A DNA stretch of 64,000 nt from Chitinimonas sp036961565 (GTDB lineage: Bacteria; Pseudomonadota; Gammaproteobacteria; Burkholderiales; Chitinimonadaceae), in assembly GCF_036961565.1 (NCBI RefSeq), contig NZ_JBAMDD010000003.1, positions 248,001-312,000 of the forward strand. Direction: 5' to 3'. Below the pieces are notes generated by a model. It made no database searches and had not been told where the DNA came from. It saw nothing but the letters and a program-made list of their open reading frames with translations. Both the position numbers and the translations under genes were made by a program. Of this stretch, positions 1 through 7,330 are shown one piece after another. Position 1 is the stretch's first letter, and every line of letters starts with the position of its first letter.

Positions 1-2684
1 TGCTGGCCCAGGCTGGGGAGCGGGAGGGTGATGGCCGCCTCTGCCTTGGCGGCCAAGCCTGCGAGGTCTTGCTCCAGCGGTAGGCCACCCACCTGCCAGC
101 GGGCTTGCCGGCGATTGCCCGCCAGGGTGGCCAGCGCATCGGCATCCGCCAGAATACCCAGGCTACGCTTGTCGAGACTAGCCAGACGCTGCAACTGGGC
201 CAGGCTGTCGTAGCCTGCTGTTGGCTGGTGGGCGGCAATGCGCTCGCCTATGCGCTGGCCTAGGCCGCTGATCAGCCGCAAGCCCAGTCGGAGCGCGTGC
301 TGGGGGCACTGCTCGTCTTCCAGCGTGCAATCCCAGTCACTGCGCTGTACATCGACAGGGTGTACCACGATGCCATGCCGCTTTGCGTCCTGTATCAACT
401 GCGATGCAGAGTAAAAACCCATGGGCAGACTATTGAGCAGGGCGCAGGTGAAGGCTGCTGGCTCGTGGCGCTTGAGCCAGCCCGACACATACACCAGCAG
501 GGCGAAGCTGGCGGCATGGGATTCGGGAAAGCCATATTCGGAGAAGCCTTCTATCTGCTTGCACAGACGGTCTGCAAATTCCTGGGTATAGCCATTGGCC
601 AGCATGCCGGCGACCAGCCGCTCTTGGTAATCCGCCAGTTCACCCGTGCGGCGCCAGGAGCCCATGGAGCGTCTAAGCTGGTCGGCCTCGCCGGGGGTGA
701 AGTCAGCGGCATCGATGGCCAGCTGCATGACCTGCTCCTGGAAGATAGGCACACCCAAGGTTCGCTTTAGCGTCTTCTTGACGGCTTCGGATGGGTAATC
801 GACGGGCTCCAGCCCCTGTCTCCGCCGCAAGTAGGGGTGCACCATGCCGCCCTGTATGGGGCCAGGGCGCACGATGGCGACTTCGACCACCAGGTCGTAG
901 AAATTTTTGGGCTTGAGTCGCGGCAGCATGGACATCTGTGCCCTGGACTCGATCTGGAACAGGCCTACGGTATCGGCATGCCCTATCATCTCGTAGACCT
1001 GTGGGTCTTCCGCCGGGATATCGGCCATGCGCATCAGTGGTTGCCGGCGTATCGCCGACACCAGGGCCAGCGTACGGCGTATGGCGCTCAACATGCCCAA
1101 TGCCAGCACATCGACCTTGAGCAGACCCATGGCATCCAGGTCATCCTTGTCCCACTGGATGACAGTGCGGTCGGGCATGGCGGCGTTTTCTATGGGGACC
1201 AGCCGTGCCAAGGGGCTGTGCGAGATGACAAAACCGCCCACATGTTGCGACAGATGGCGGGGGAAGCGCATCAGCACCTGCGCCAGCCGCAACAGCAGTT
1301 GGACTGGCCGGCTCTCGGGGTCGAAGCCCGCCTCCTGCAGTCGCTTGGGCAGTTCTGCGCGGCTATCCCACCAGGCCAGGGTTTTGCTGATCTGATCCAG
1401 CTGCTCTTCGTCAAACCCCAGTGCGCGCCCTACATCCCGCAGGGCGCTGCGCGGGCGGTAGGTAATCACGGTGGCGGCCAGTGCGGCACGCTCCCTGCCA
1501 TAGCGCTTGTATATGTATTGGATGACTTCCTCCCGTCGATCATGCTCGAAATCCACATCGATATCGGGGGGCTCATGCCGCTCTTGCGAGAGAAAGCGTT
1601 CGAACAGCAGATTGGATCTATCCGGATCTACCTCGGTGATACCCAGGGCAAAGCAGACGGCGGAGTTGGCTGCTGAGCCACGGCCCTGGCAGAGGATCTC
1701 CTGGCTGCGGGCGTAAGCGACGATATCGTGGACGGTGAGAAAGAACGACTCATAGCGAAGCTTGATGATCAGCGCCAGCTCGTGCGCTACCTGGCGACGG
1801 ACTTTTTCTGGTGCGCCCGCTGGATAGCGCTGGCGTAAGCCAATTTCGGTCAGTGTGCTCAGATGACTTGCCGGTGTTGCGCCCTCGGGTACTAGTTCGG
1901 CTGGGTATTCATAGCCCAGATCGGCCAGAAACTGGCCGCAGCGCTGTGCAATGCGCACGGTTTCTGCCAACAGTGCGTGTGGGTAGATGTGGGCGAGCGC
2001 CCGGAGGCTGCGCAGGTGGCGCTCACCATTGGGAAATAGCGACAGGCCGCACTTTGCTACCGGCCGACCCAGCCGGATTGCCGTCATGACGTCCTGCAGG
2101 GCGCGGCGGGATCGGACATGCATATGCACATCGCCACTGGCGACGCAGGGGAGACCGCATTGCCGGCCTAGCTGCAATAGTGCGGACAGGCGGCTGTCAT
2201 CATCTGCCTCCTGAAATAGCTCTACCGCCAGCCAGGCGCGCTCGGGGAAATGCTGGCTAAACCACTGGCCGTCTGCGGCATCCGGCAGGGCGGGGGGCAG
2301 CCACAGAGCCAGCAGCCGCCCGGCGTGGCGCGCGACAGCGGCGCGGTCCAACTGGTATGAGCCCTTGTTGGCATTGCGTCGCCCCAGGCTGATCAGCTGA
2401 GATAAATCGCCATAGGCTTCACGATCTGGTGCCAGCAATACCAGGCGCAAGCCATCATCCAGGGTCAGTTCGCTTCCTACGATCAATTGCAGGCCGTGCT
2501 TCTGGGTGGCCAGATGGGCACGAACAATACCGGCCAGCGAGCATTCATCGGTTATGGCCAGTGCTTGATAGCCCAGCTTGGCGGCCCGCTCCACCAGCTC
2601 GTCTGCGTGCGATGCGCCGCGCTGGAAGCTGAAGCAGGAAAGGCAATGCAGCTCGGCATAGGCGGCTTGGTTGGCGGCAGGCAT
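1..2684 (-). CDS. dnaE2: Error-prone DNA polymerase DnaE2 (partial, 3' end outside window)
   Basis: Alpha-subunit-like DNA polymerase of the C family used for SOS-induced translesion synthesis. The frame stays open from an ATG at 2684 to the window edge (894 codons). The family is usually a little over 1000 residues, so roughly the last 130-150 are missing. The start reads MPAANQAAYAELHCLSCFSF, with the AELHCLS motif of the PHP domain. The catalytic acidic motif PPDIDVDF lies near residue 371, and a VQWDKDDLD-like stretch (IQWDKDDLD) and FQEQVMQLA follow. The start is 9 bases after the imuB stop, so the two genes are cotranscribed. DnaE2 needs ImuA and ImuB for mutagenic activity in the systems studied, and all three are adjacent here. 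No frameshift was seen in the visible part. Confidence 0.95.
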   Translation of the reverse strand, partial: MPAANQAAYAELHCLSCFSFQRGASHADELVERAAKLGYQALAITDECSLAGIVRAHLATQKHGLQLIVGSELTLDDGLRLVLLAPDREAYGDLSQLISLGRRNANKGSYQLDRAAVARHAGRLLALWLPPALPDAADGQWFSQHFPERAWLAVELFQEADDDSRLSALLQLGRQCGLPCVASGDVHMHVRSRRALQDVMTAIRLGRPVAKCGLSLFPNGERHLRSLRALAHIYPHALLAETVRIAQRCGQFLADLGYEYPAELVPEGATPASHLSTLTEIGLRQRYPAGAPEKVRRQVAHELALIIKLRYESFFLTVHDIVAYARSQEILCQGRGSAANSAVCFALGITEVDPDRSNLLFERFLSQERHEPPDIDVDFEHDRREEVIQYIYKRYGRERAALAATVITYRPRSALRDVGRALGFDEEQLDQISKTLAWWDSRAELPKRLQEAGFDPESRPVQLLLRLAQVLMRFPRHLSQHVGGFVISHSPLARLVPIENAAMPDRTVIQWDKDDLDAMGLLKVDVLALGMLSAIRRTLALVSAIRRQPLMRMADIPAEDPQVYEMIGHADTVGLFQIESRAQMSMLPRLKPKNFYDLVVEVAIVRPGPIQGGMVHPYLRRRQGLEPVDYPSEAVKKTLKRTLGVPIFQEQVMQLAIDAADFTPGEADQLRRSMGSWRRTGELADYQERLVAGMLANGYTQEFADRLCKQIEGFSEYGFPESHAASFALLVYVSGWLKRHEPAAFTCALLNSLPMGFYSASQLIQDAKRHGIVVHPVDVQRSDWDCTLEDEQCPQHALRLGLRLISGLGQRIGERIAAHQPTAGYDSLAQLQRLASLDKRSLGILADADALATLAGNRRQARWQVGGLPLEQDLAGLAAKAEAAITLPLPSLGQ

Positions 2685-2693
2685 GGCGATTCC

Positions 2694-4130
2694 TTAGGCA
2701 AACAGACCGTGCAGGTACCAGCTGTCGGTGCTGCGCTGCTGGTATATCCAATAGCGGCGGCCAGATGGCCCTTGCGCTTGGTAGTAGTCGCGGGTGACGC
2801 TATTGCCATCCCACCAGCCGGACTCTATACGCTCTGCACGTGTCAGCAGCTGGAGAGGCTCGCTGTGCCAGAGATGTCCGTCACGTAGCTCCAGACTCTG
2901 GGGTTCGGGCAGCAGCCAGGCGGGGCGCTCGCCCAGGGTGAGCGGAGGGGAGACGCTACCGCAGGGTGCCCAGCACCAGGCATGTTCTGGGCGGTGATCC
3001 GCCACGCAGACGACGCTCTGCACAGCATCCTCGCCCAGCCGCGCCACCAGCCGTGCGCGCAACAGGTCGAAATCCTCCGCCTGGCTGGCATCACCAAACA
3101 GGGTCAACACCTGGCCGTCCAGGCGATGCAACTGGCTGGCCAGAATACCCATGGCCTCTACCGGTGCGGGCAAGGCCAGCCGCGCAAGGCGCTCGCGACA
3201 GATGGCCAGCATGGCATCGGCGGCGCGGGTGGGCTTGCCCAGCCCTAGCGTCACTTCGGTTTTGCTGCTGTCTTCGTGCTGCATGATCAGCTGCAGCTGT
3301 TGTACCCCCAGCCCCCTGCCCATCAGAAATGCTGCCAGCTCGGTAAACAGGCGCTTGGCGACAAAGCCCAAGGCCTCGATCTGGTCTGTTGCCCAATTGA
3401 GCGCTACGGTGCGTTCAAATCGATCAGGCGGCTCAAAAGGATCGCGCGGGTCTGGTTGCAAGCCCAGTGCTTGGTCCAGCATGTAGGGAAAGGTGTGGCC
3501 GAGGCGATGGGCAAGGCCATCGCGCGGGAGGCTGTGGAGATCGGCAAACTGGCGCATGCCTAGCGCCTGTAGTTGCCGCAGCGTGTCGTCAGGCCAGGGG
3601 AGTTCGGCGATGGGCAGGCTTGCCAGGCCGTCGGCAAGGCCCTCTGGGCTACGTATCACGGCTTGTGGGCGCAACTGGGCCAGCCAGGTGGCGGCAAGCG
3701 GTGAGGGGGCTGCCGCCATCTGTGCCGACCAGCCGTGCTCCACCAGGCCTTGTGCAATGAGCTTGCGCAATCGGCCCAGACCCTTGAAGTAGCGCAGGCA
3801 GCCTTCTATCTCCAGCAGCAGGCCGTGTGGCGGAACCAGGCAAACGGTAGGCGTGTACTGCAAGCTCCAGGCTGCAAGGCTCTCCAGTAGCGCCAGCTCC
3901 TGCTGCGGCTGACGCCGGGCAATGCGCAGGCCTGCGGCGAACGTCAGGGCGGCAGCGCGGCGCATGCCGGGCTTTACACCCAGCGCTTGCGCTGCGGCAT
4001 TGCATATCAGTACCTGCTCCTGGCGGCCGCGCTGCTCTACGACAGCCCAGGGCTCAGGCTGCGTAGGCGTAAGGTTCTGGTGCAGTGCGTCTAGCGGTAG
4101 AAAAGGCAGGTGTAGTGCTAGCCACAACAT
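2694..4130 (-). CDS. imuB: ImuB, catalytically inactive Y-family polymerase-like SOS mutagenesis protein
   Basis: Protein of 478 residues with the normal ImuB start (MLWLALHLPFLPLDAL) and length. ImuB is a Y-family relative that has lost polymerase activity and acts as the hub linking ImuA, DnaE2 and the beta clamp. Where active Y-family enzymes have the S-x-D-E catalytic motif, this protein has LLLEIEGCLRYF near residue 114, so the acidic pair is absent. A clamp-binding-like motif QVLTLFG is seen at residues 340-346, the usual place after the little-finger-like region. The gene overlaps the end of imuA by 77 bases and stops 9 bases before dnaE2. It is probably expressed from the imuA promoter. 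Confidence 0.93.
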   Translation of the reverse strand: MLWLALHLPFLPLDALHQNLTPTQPEPWAVVEQRGRQEQVLICNAAAQALGVKPGMRRAAALTFAAGLRIARRQPQQELALLESLAAWSLQYTPTVCLVPPHGLLLEIEGCLRYFKGLGRLRKLIAQGLVEHGWSAQMAAAPSPLAATWLAQLRPQAVIRSPEGLADGLASLPIAELPWPDDTLRQLQALGMRQFADLHSLPRDGLAHRLGHTFPYMLDQALGLQPDPRDPFEPPDRFERTVALNWATDQIEALGFVAKRLFTELAAFLMGRGLGVQQLQLIMQHEDSSKTEVTLGLGKPTRAADAMLAICRERLARLALPAPVEAMGILASQLHRLDGQVLTLFGDASQAEDFDLLRARLVARLGEDAVQSVVCVADHRPEHAWCWAPCGSVSPPLTLGERPAWLLPEPQSLELRDGHLWHSEPLQLLTRAERIESGWWDGNSVTRDYYQAQGPSGRRYWIYQQRSTDSWYLHGLFA

Positions 4131-4791
4131 GGGTAGGGCCTGTAGCAGGATGCCTGGTGGGCGTTGGTTGATGGCTGTGGGGCAGGAATACAGCCTGGGT
4201 GGCTGCGGCGCCCCGGCGCTTGAGCACCTGTACTGCTACGCCGCCAGCGACGGATTCCACGCCCAGCCGCAGACCGAATGGTGAGCTGACATTTTCGGCG
4301 CGGCCATGGCGCAAGACAAAACCACTACCACCACCTTGTTCGGCCGCTAGTTGCAGGCGGCGGCAGTTGCGATCGCTCAGGGCCAGATCGAACCAGCCTA
4401 CTACCGCGCCACAGGCAGGTTCCCGCAGGGATTGCTCCATGGCCCACAAGGCATCGTGTTCGGTTTTGGGGTTTACCCAGGTCAGTCGCCGCAGATCCAC
4501 ACCGGCAGCCTGCCAGGCCGGGGCGTAGGGTATTTGCGGCGGGGCAATCAGCAGAATTTGCTTGCCAGCCTGACTTAAGCGGGCGAGGGCCGGTAGCAGT
4601 AGTTTGAGCTCGCCGCAGCCTGCTCTGCTGGCAATGACTTCGGTAACGGCCGCCAGTGGCCAGCCCGCGCCCGGCAGCAAGGGCGCCAAACGCTCGTGCC
4701 CGCAAGGGATGGTGGGTACGGCAATCTGGCTGTAACCATCACCCCGCCATACCCCTGGGTGCTTCAAGACATCGACTAGCGCTGCTTTCAT
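4054..4791 (-). CDS. imuA: ImuA, RecA/SulA-like translesion synthesis protein
   Basis: Protein of 245 residues. The start at 4791 (MKAALVDVLKHPGVWRG) is chosen because GAGGAG lies just upstream; the longer frame would run through the promoter. The middle contains the family landmarks GWPLAAVTEVIASRAGCGELKLLLP and the beta-strand ILLIAPPQIPYAP, the place where RecA has its nucleotide-binding core, but no intact Walker A is visible. ImuA is the first gene of the imuA-imuB-dnaE2 mutasome cassette. The C-terminal 25 or so residues overlap the start of imuB, an unusually long overlap (77 bases), and are low-complexity (Thr/Ala/Pro-rich). Expression is probably controlled by LexA through the double operator upstream. 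Confidence 0.9.
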   Translation of the reverse strand: MKAALVDVLKHPGVWRGDGYSQIAVPTIPCGHERLAPLLPGAGWPLAAVTEVIASRAGCGELKLLLPALARLSQAGKQILLIAPPQIPYAPAWQAAGVDLRRLTWVNPKTEHDALWAMEQSLREPACGAVVGWFDLALSDRNCRRLQLAAEQGGGSGFVLRHGRAENVSSPFGLRLGVESVAGGVAVQVLKRRGAAATQAVFLPHSHQPTPTRHPATGPTHVVASTTPAFSTARRTAPEPYAYAA

Positions 4792-4807
4792 GGCCCACTC
4801 CTCACAA

Positions 4808-4849
4808 GAGAACGTTCGTTCACTAAATATTAGGAGAACGAACGTTCTC
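4808..4849. promoter_or_regulatory. Double GAAC-N4-GTTC operator, candidate LexA/SOS boxes
   Basis: A perfect 14-base inverted repeat, GAGAACGTTCGTTC (4808-4821) and GAACGAACGTTCTC (4836-4849), is separated by 14 bases. Each arm contains GAAC-N4-GTTC (4810-4821 and 4836-4847), the core of the LexA box known from Gram-positive bacteria and actinobacteria, rather than the CTGT-N8-ACAG box of E. coli. The arms sit in the spacer and over the start point of the imuA promoter. Which repressor binds cannot be shown here, because no lexA gene lies in the window. Confidence 0.7.
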
Positions 4850-4856
4850 CGGTCAA
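4827..4856 (-). promoter_or_regulatory. Sigma70-type promoter of imuA-imuB-dnaE2
   Basis: Read on the minus strand, TTGACC (4856-4851) and TAATAT (4832-4827) are separated by 18 bases. Both hexamers match the sigma70 consensus closely. The predicted start of transcription is near 4820, followed by GAGGAG and the imuA ATG at 4791. One GAAC-N4-GTTC box fills the spacer and another lies over the start point, a textbook arrangement for repression. Confidence 0.75.
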
Positions 4857-4881
4857 CCATGATGTGAAATATTTTAATTAG

Positions 4882-4918
4882 GTGACGTGTCACTTAAATA
4901 TAATCGTGACCAAGTCAC
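4882..4918 (+). promoter_or_regulatory. Promoter -10 box flanked by two GTGAC/GTCAC inverted repeats
   Basis: A consensus TATAAT (4899-4904) is bracketed by GTGAC-GT-GTCAC (4882-4893) and GTGAC-CAA-GTCAC (4906-4918). No good -35 hexamer is seen at the right distance. The repeats are candidate operators of the small regulator gene that follows, because binding at either would block the -10 element. This placement also argues against the GTG at 4887 as the start codon of that gene. Confidence 0.5.
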
Positions 4919-4940
4919 CGCCTTTTTGAAAGCAGCAGAC

Positions 4941-5276
4941 ATGACAAGCGATACGCTTACACCACCCAAACGGCGCCCAGGCAGGCCCGCGCATGGTGAG
5001 CGCGCCATGACGCCGGCAGAGCGCCAGCGCGCCAGCCGCAAGGCCAGGCGTGCTTTGTTCATGCAGGAGATCAAGTCTGGCAAGGGGGTAGATGCCAAGG
5101 CGGCCAGAGAGCCTTTTGCCACGACGATAGATGGCACGCTCAAGGCTCATCTCAAACTATGTGCCTGCAGGGTGGGCCTGGATATGAATGCGTTTCTGGA
5201 GCTTTTGATACAACAGCACGCGGCTGATTTACGGGACAGCTTATCCCGGCAGCAAGATGAGACACCCAGGCGGTGA
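4941..5276 (+). CDS. Small basic protein, possible CopB/RepB-like ribbon-helix-helix regulator
   Basis: Protein of 111 residues if started at the ATG at 4941. A GTG at 4887 would add 18 residues but would place the promoter -10 box inside the gene. The N-terminal 40 residues are strongly basic, with an AT-hook-like RRPGRP and the stretch MTPAERQRASRKARR. The C-terminal half (TTIDGTLKAHLKLCACRVGLDMNAFLELLIQQ is the key segment, residues about 63-95) has the strand-helix-helix rhythm of ribbon-helix-helix proteins. The overall plan, a basic x-T-P-x-E-R-Q-R segment followed by a short RHH-like fold, resembles plasmid copy-number repressors of the CopB type. Function is inferred only from this. 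It is divergent from imuA, and its own upstream region has two inverted repeats that could serve autoregulation. Confidence 0.55.
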   Translation: MTSDTLTPPKRRPGRPAHGERAMTPAERQRASRKARRALFMQEIKSGKGVDAKAAREPFATTIDGTLKAHLKLCACRVGLDMNAFLELLIQQHAADLRDSLSRQQDETPRR

Positions 5277-5283
5277 GCGCGGG

Positions 5284-6063
5284 CTATCTGGCCTTGCTGC
5301 CCTTGGGCTGCCATTTCTCCAGCAGGCGCTGCAAGCTGCCATCGGCCTTCATCTCCGTCAGCGCAGCATGGAGTTTGGCCACGGTCTCGGCCTTGCTGAG
5401 GCGATTGAGTGCAAGATAATAGCCGCCGCTGCTGATCAAGAGCATTTGCGGCTCCAGGTCTTCGAGTGCAATCCCGCTTTCACGGGCAAAGGCGCCAATG
5501 GAGAGCGGATTCATCGGAACCAGGTCTACCCGTCCAGCCAGAAGTTTGTAGCCGATTGCGCGGTCGTGCATTGTGATGTCGAGATTGAGCCCTTGCTCAA
5601 ATCCCTGTGCCAGCAGGTATTCGGTGGCGGCGTCATTATGGGAGGTACCTACCCTGTACTGCTTGGCCAGATCCAGTGAGGTGGCCACGACGTCCTTGCG
5701 GGTGCGTAGCCGCCATAGCCAGACTTCGCGTTTGGCGATGGGTCCTATCCAATGAAACCAATCTTCACGCTCAGGTGTTCTCGCTACGGTAAACAGCAGG
5801 ACATCGGGCTTTTGCCTGGCTGTTTCAAGCGCTCTTGCCCAGGGCAGGGCTTCGGTCTGCAGGCTGAAACCGCTACGTCGTGCGGCTTCATTGGCAACGT
5901 CTACCCCCAAGCCTTGTAGCTTGCCGTTGAACACGATATTGAATGGCTCATTGTTCTCTGCCGTGACCGCCCGCAACGACAGCGGTGGTTCGGTGGCGGT
6001 GGCGTAGGTGGCGGCAAGCAAGGCAGCAAGCAGTGCTGTGAGGTACACGCGTATACAAAGCAT
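5284..6063 (-). CDS. Periplasmic solute-binding protein, SBP family 3 type
   Basis: Protein of 259 residues. The ATG at 6063 is preceded by AGAGGA and gives a clean signal peptide (MLCIRVYLTALLAALLAATY, cleavage after ATA), while the longer frame does not. The mature part follows the family-3 (amino-acid type) binding protein plan: an N-terminal AEN-x-PFN-x3-NGKLQGLGVDV strand, a middle hinge with RVDLVPMNPLSIG, and the C-terminal ALTEMKADGSLQRLLEKW, which is typical of the family. No permease or ATPase gene is adjacent, so it may be a stand-alone sensor or share a transporter encoded elsewhere. The ligand cannot be predicted. Two further orphan proteins of this type lie within 6 kb. Confidence 0.8.
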   Translation of the reverse strand: MLCIRVYLTALLAALLAATYATATEPPLSLRAVTAENNEPFNIVFNGKLQGLGVDVANEAARRSGFSLQTEALPWARALETARQKPDVLLFTVARTPEREDWFHWIGPIAKREVWLWRLRTRKDVVATSLDLAKQYRVGTSHNDAATEYLLAQGFEQGLNLDITMHDRAIGYKLLAGRVDLVPMNPLSIGAFARESGIALEDLEPQMLLISSGGYYLALNRLSKAETVAKLHAALTEMKADGSLQRLLEKWQPKGSKAR

Positions 6064-6148
6064 CCCTGATCCTCTGATGTCCTGTTGCCGGTTCATGGGC
6101 AGCCGTGCGTGCCAGTAAGCGGGCGGCACGGCTGCAATCAGATTAGCT

Positions 6149-6613
6149 TCAGGCGATCGTGGCCGCCAAGAGTCGTGGCAGCTTGCTGTTGATGGCGTCC
6201 TGCCAACCCATGATCATGTCCGCGAAAGCGGCTTTATCGAGTGCGTTCAGTATCTCAAGGCCGGCATCGCTTAATGCCGTCAGTGTATAGCGCACCATGA
6301 TCTCGGTGGTCTGATCAGCGAGGGCATGGCATTGCACTTCGACTGTGCCGCTGCGTGATCCAGGGGTGACCCGGGTATAGCGTGAATAAAGGCGTTCCTG
6401 GTCAAAATCGACCAGGCACCAGAGTGTGTTCTCGGCACCACTGCCGGTGCTGAAGACCATGCCGGCCTCGGTTTGGCCATTGGTGGGGTGGTGGTACTGC
6501 GGTTGCCATCCTGCTACCCATAGGCACTCGCCCGCGGGGGTAAAGAGGCGATGGCAGGATTGGGCGGGGGCTGCAAGCGTAATGCGGTGGGTACGAACGA
6601 TACGTGCGGACAT
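6149..6613 (-). CDS. SRPBCC (START-like) family protein
   Basis: Protein of 154 residues. The ATG at 6613 (MSARIVRTHRITLAAPAQ) is chosen because GGAG lies 8-9 bases upstream; in-frame ATGs at 6628 and 6643 lack a ribosome binding site. The pattern of an initial strand with IVRTHRITLAAPAQSCHRLFTP, then LWVAGWQPQYHHP, a Gly-rich turn, WCLVDFDQERLYSRYTRVTPGSRSG (key residues about 70-95) and a long C-terminal helix is that of SRPBCC/polyketide cyclase-like folds, which bind hydrophobic ligands. The biological role is unknown. It lies between a small RHH-like gene and a solute-binding protein gene on the same strand. Confidence 0.6.
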   Translation of the reverse strand: MSARIVRTHRITLAAPAQSCHRLFTPAGECLWVAGWQPQYHHPTNGQTEAGMVFSTGSGAENTLWCLVDFDQERLYSRYTRVTPGSRSGTVEVQCHALADQTTEIMVRYTLTALSDAGLEILNALDKAAFADMIMGWQDAINSKLPRLLAATIA

Positions 6614-6668
6614 AGTGAGACGCTCCATGAATTGACGTGGCAAGACATGGTCACTGCATTGGGTGGAC

Positions 6669-6944
6669 TCACTCTCCCTTCCGATCTACCAATTGATGGC
6701 TGTCGCTCGCGGCCAGATCCAGACCGTATATTTCGCGCAACTTGCTGATCATCTCCAGTGTATCGGGCGAGAAGGCACATTTGCCCTCGAAGGCGTGCAG
6801 CACAATGCCTTCGAGCAGGTCACCTAGGGTGACTTCCTTGTACTCGGCCAGGCCTTTAAGTACTTTTACCAGACGCTTTTCTAGTCTTACACCGGTTTGG
6901 ATGCGTTCGACAGCTATCGTGACGGGCTTGATGGATTCAGGCAT
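6669..6944 (-). CDS. Small RHH-like protein, possible autoregulator
   Basis: Protein of 91 residues with the ATG at 6944 (MPESIKPVTIAVERIQTGVR), preceded by GAGAGACC. The central stretch TGVRLEKRLVKVLKGLAEY followed by a second helix (VTLGDLLEGIVLHAF) has the strand-helix-helix look of ribbon-helix-helix DNA-binding domains; the C-terminal third is a predicted helix of unknown role. No family name can be assigned with certainty. A perfect palindrome and a third half-site lie immediately upstream and suggest autoregulation. The two genes downstream on the same strand (SRPBCC protein, solute-binding protein) may be cotranscribed, as gaps are 55 and 85 bases. Confidence 0.55.
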   Translation of the reverse strand: MPESIKPVTIAVERIQTGVRLEKRLVKVLKGLAEYKEVTLGDLLEGIVLHAFEGKCAFSPDTLEMISKLREIYGLDLAASDSHQLVDRKGE

Positions 6945-6965
6945 GGTGGTCTCTCGCAATAATGA

Positions 6966-6987
6966 GTTACCAAGTTACCATGGTAAC
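6966..6987. promoter_or_regulatory. Candidate operator: palindrome plus third half-site
   Basis: GTTACCATGGTAAC (6974-6987) is a perfect 14-base palindrome. A third GTTACC copy lies at 6966-6971, exactly 8 bases from the first in direct orientation. It sits 22-43 bases upstream of the minus-strand RHH-like gene start and overlaps a weak promoter (TTACCA, 16 bases, CATTAT on the minus strand). Evenly spaced half-sites are typical of ribbon-helix-helix repressors. Confidence 0.5.
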
Positions 6988-7330
6988 ATAATCGCCCGAT
7001 GAGTTTGCGACAGGCGGCTCATCAGTCGAACATTAATTCTTATTAATCTGCCGTTAAGCACGCTGCAACAGCACCCATGTCAAGATCGCACCAACTTAGT
7101 TATGCGCCGACGCCGCCGCCTGACCGACACAGACAAGCGTCCCCGTATATCTGGTGTGAGTTCAACGAGCCTTAGGGGGCTGGGTAACCAGTCCCCTCTC
7201 TTTTTATGGCGATCTGGCCTGTAACCATCTGCTACAAACGGCACTGCGACATCTCACTACCGTCGCACTGCGCTCGTCATGCACAATACACCTACTCAAA
7301 TAAATAAAGACGCCGTGAAGGAGAGCACGC
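6988..7330. other. Gene-poor spacer of about 340 bases
   Basis: No convincing coding sequence was found between the RHH-like gene and the DUF6491 gene. It contains an A/T-rich inverted repeat ATTAAT-TCTT-ATTAAT (7032-7047), a well-formed terminator with no gene before it (7175-7205), and the ribosome binding site AAGGAG for the next gene at its end. A short Arg-rich frame beginning near 7102 (MRRRRRLTDTDKRPRISGV) runs through the terminator and is unlikely to be real. Confidence 0.5.
7175..7205 (+). terminator. Intrinsic terminator without an upstream gene
   Basis: GGGGGCTGG (7175-7183) pairs with CCAGTCCCC (7188-7196), nine pairs including one G-U, around a GTAA loop, followed by TCTCTTTTT to 7205. 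It points rightwards, away from the minus-strand genes, and precedes the DUF6491 gene by 126 bases. It either ends a small RNA begun in the preceding 150 bases or attenuates the downstream operon. Confidence 0.65.

Noticed and set aside
837..1676. 279-residue plus-strand frame
   Set aside because: It is antisense to dnaE2 and covers the catalytic PDIDVDF motif of the real gene.
7102..7224. Arg-rich short frame over the orphan terminator
   Set aside because: No ribosome binding site, and the frame runs across the terminator stem.
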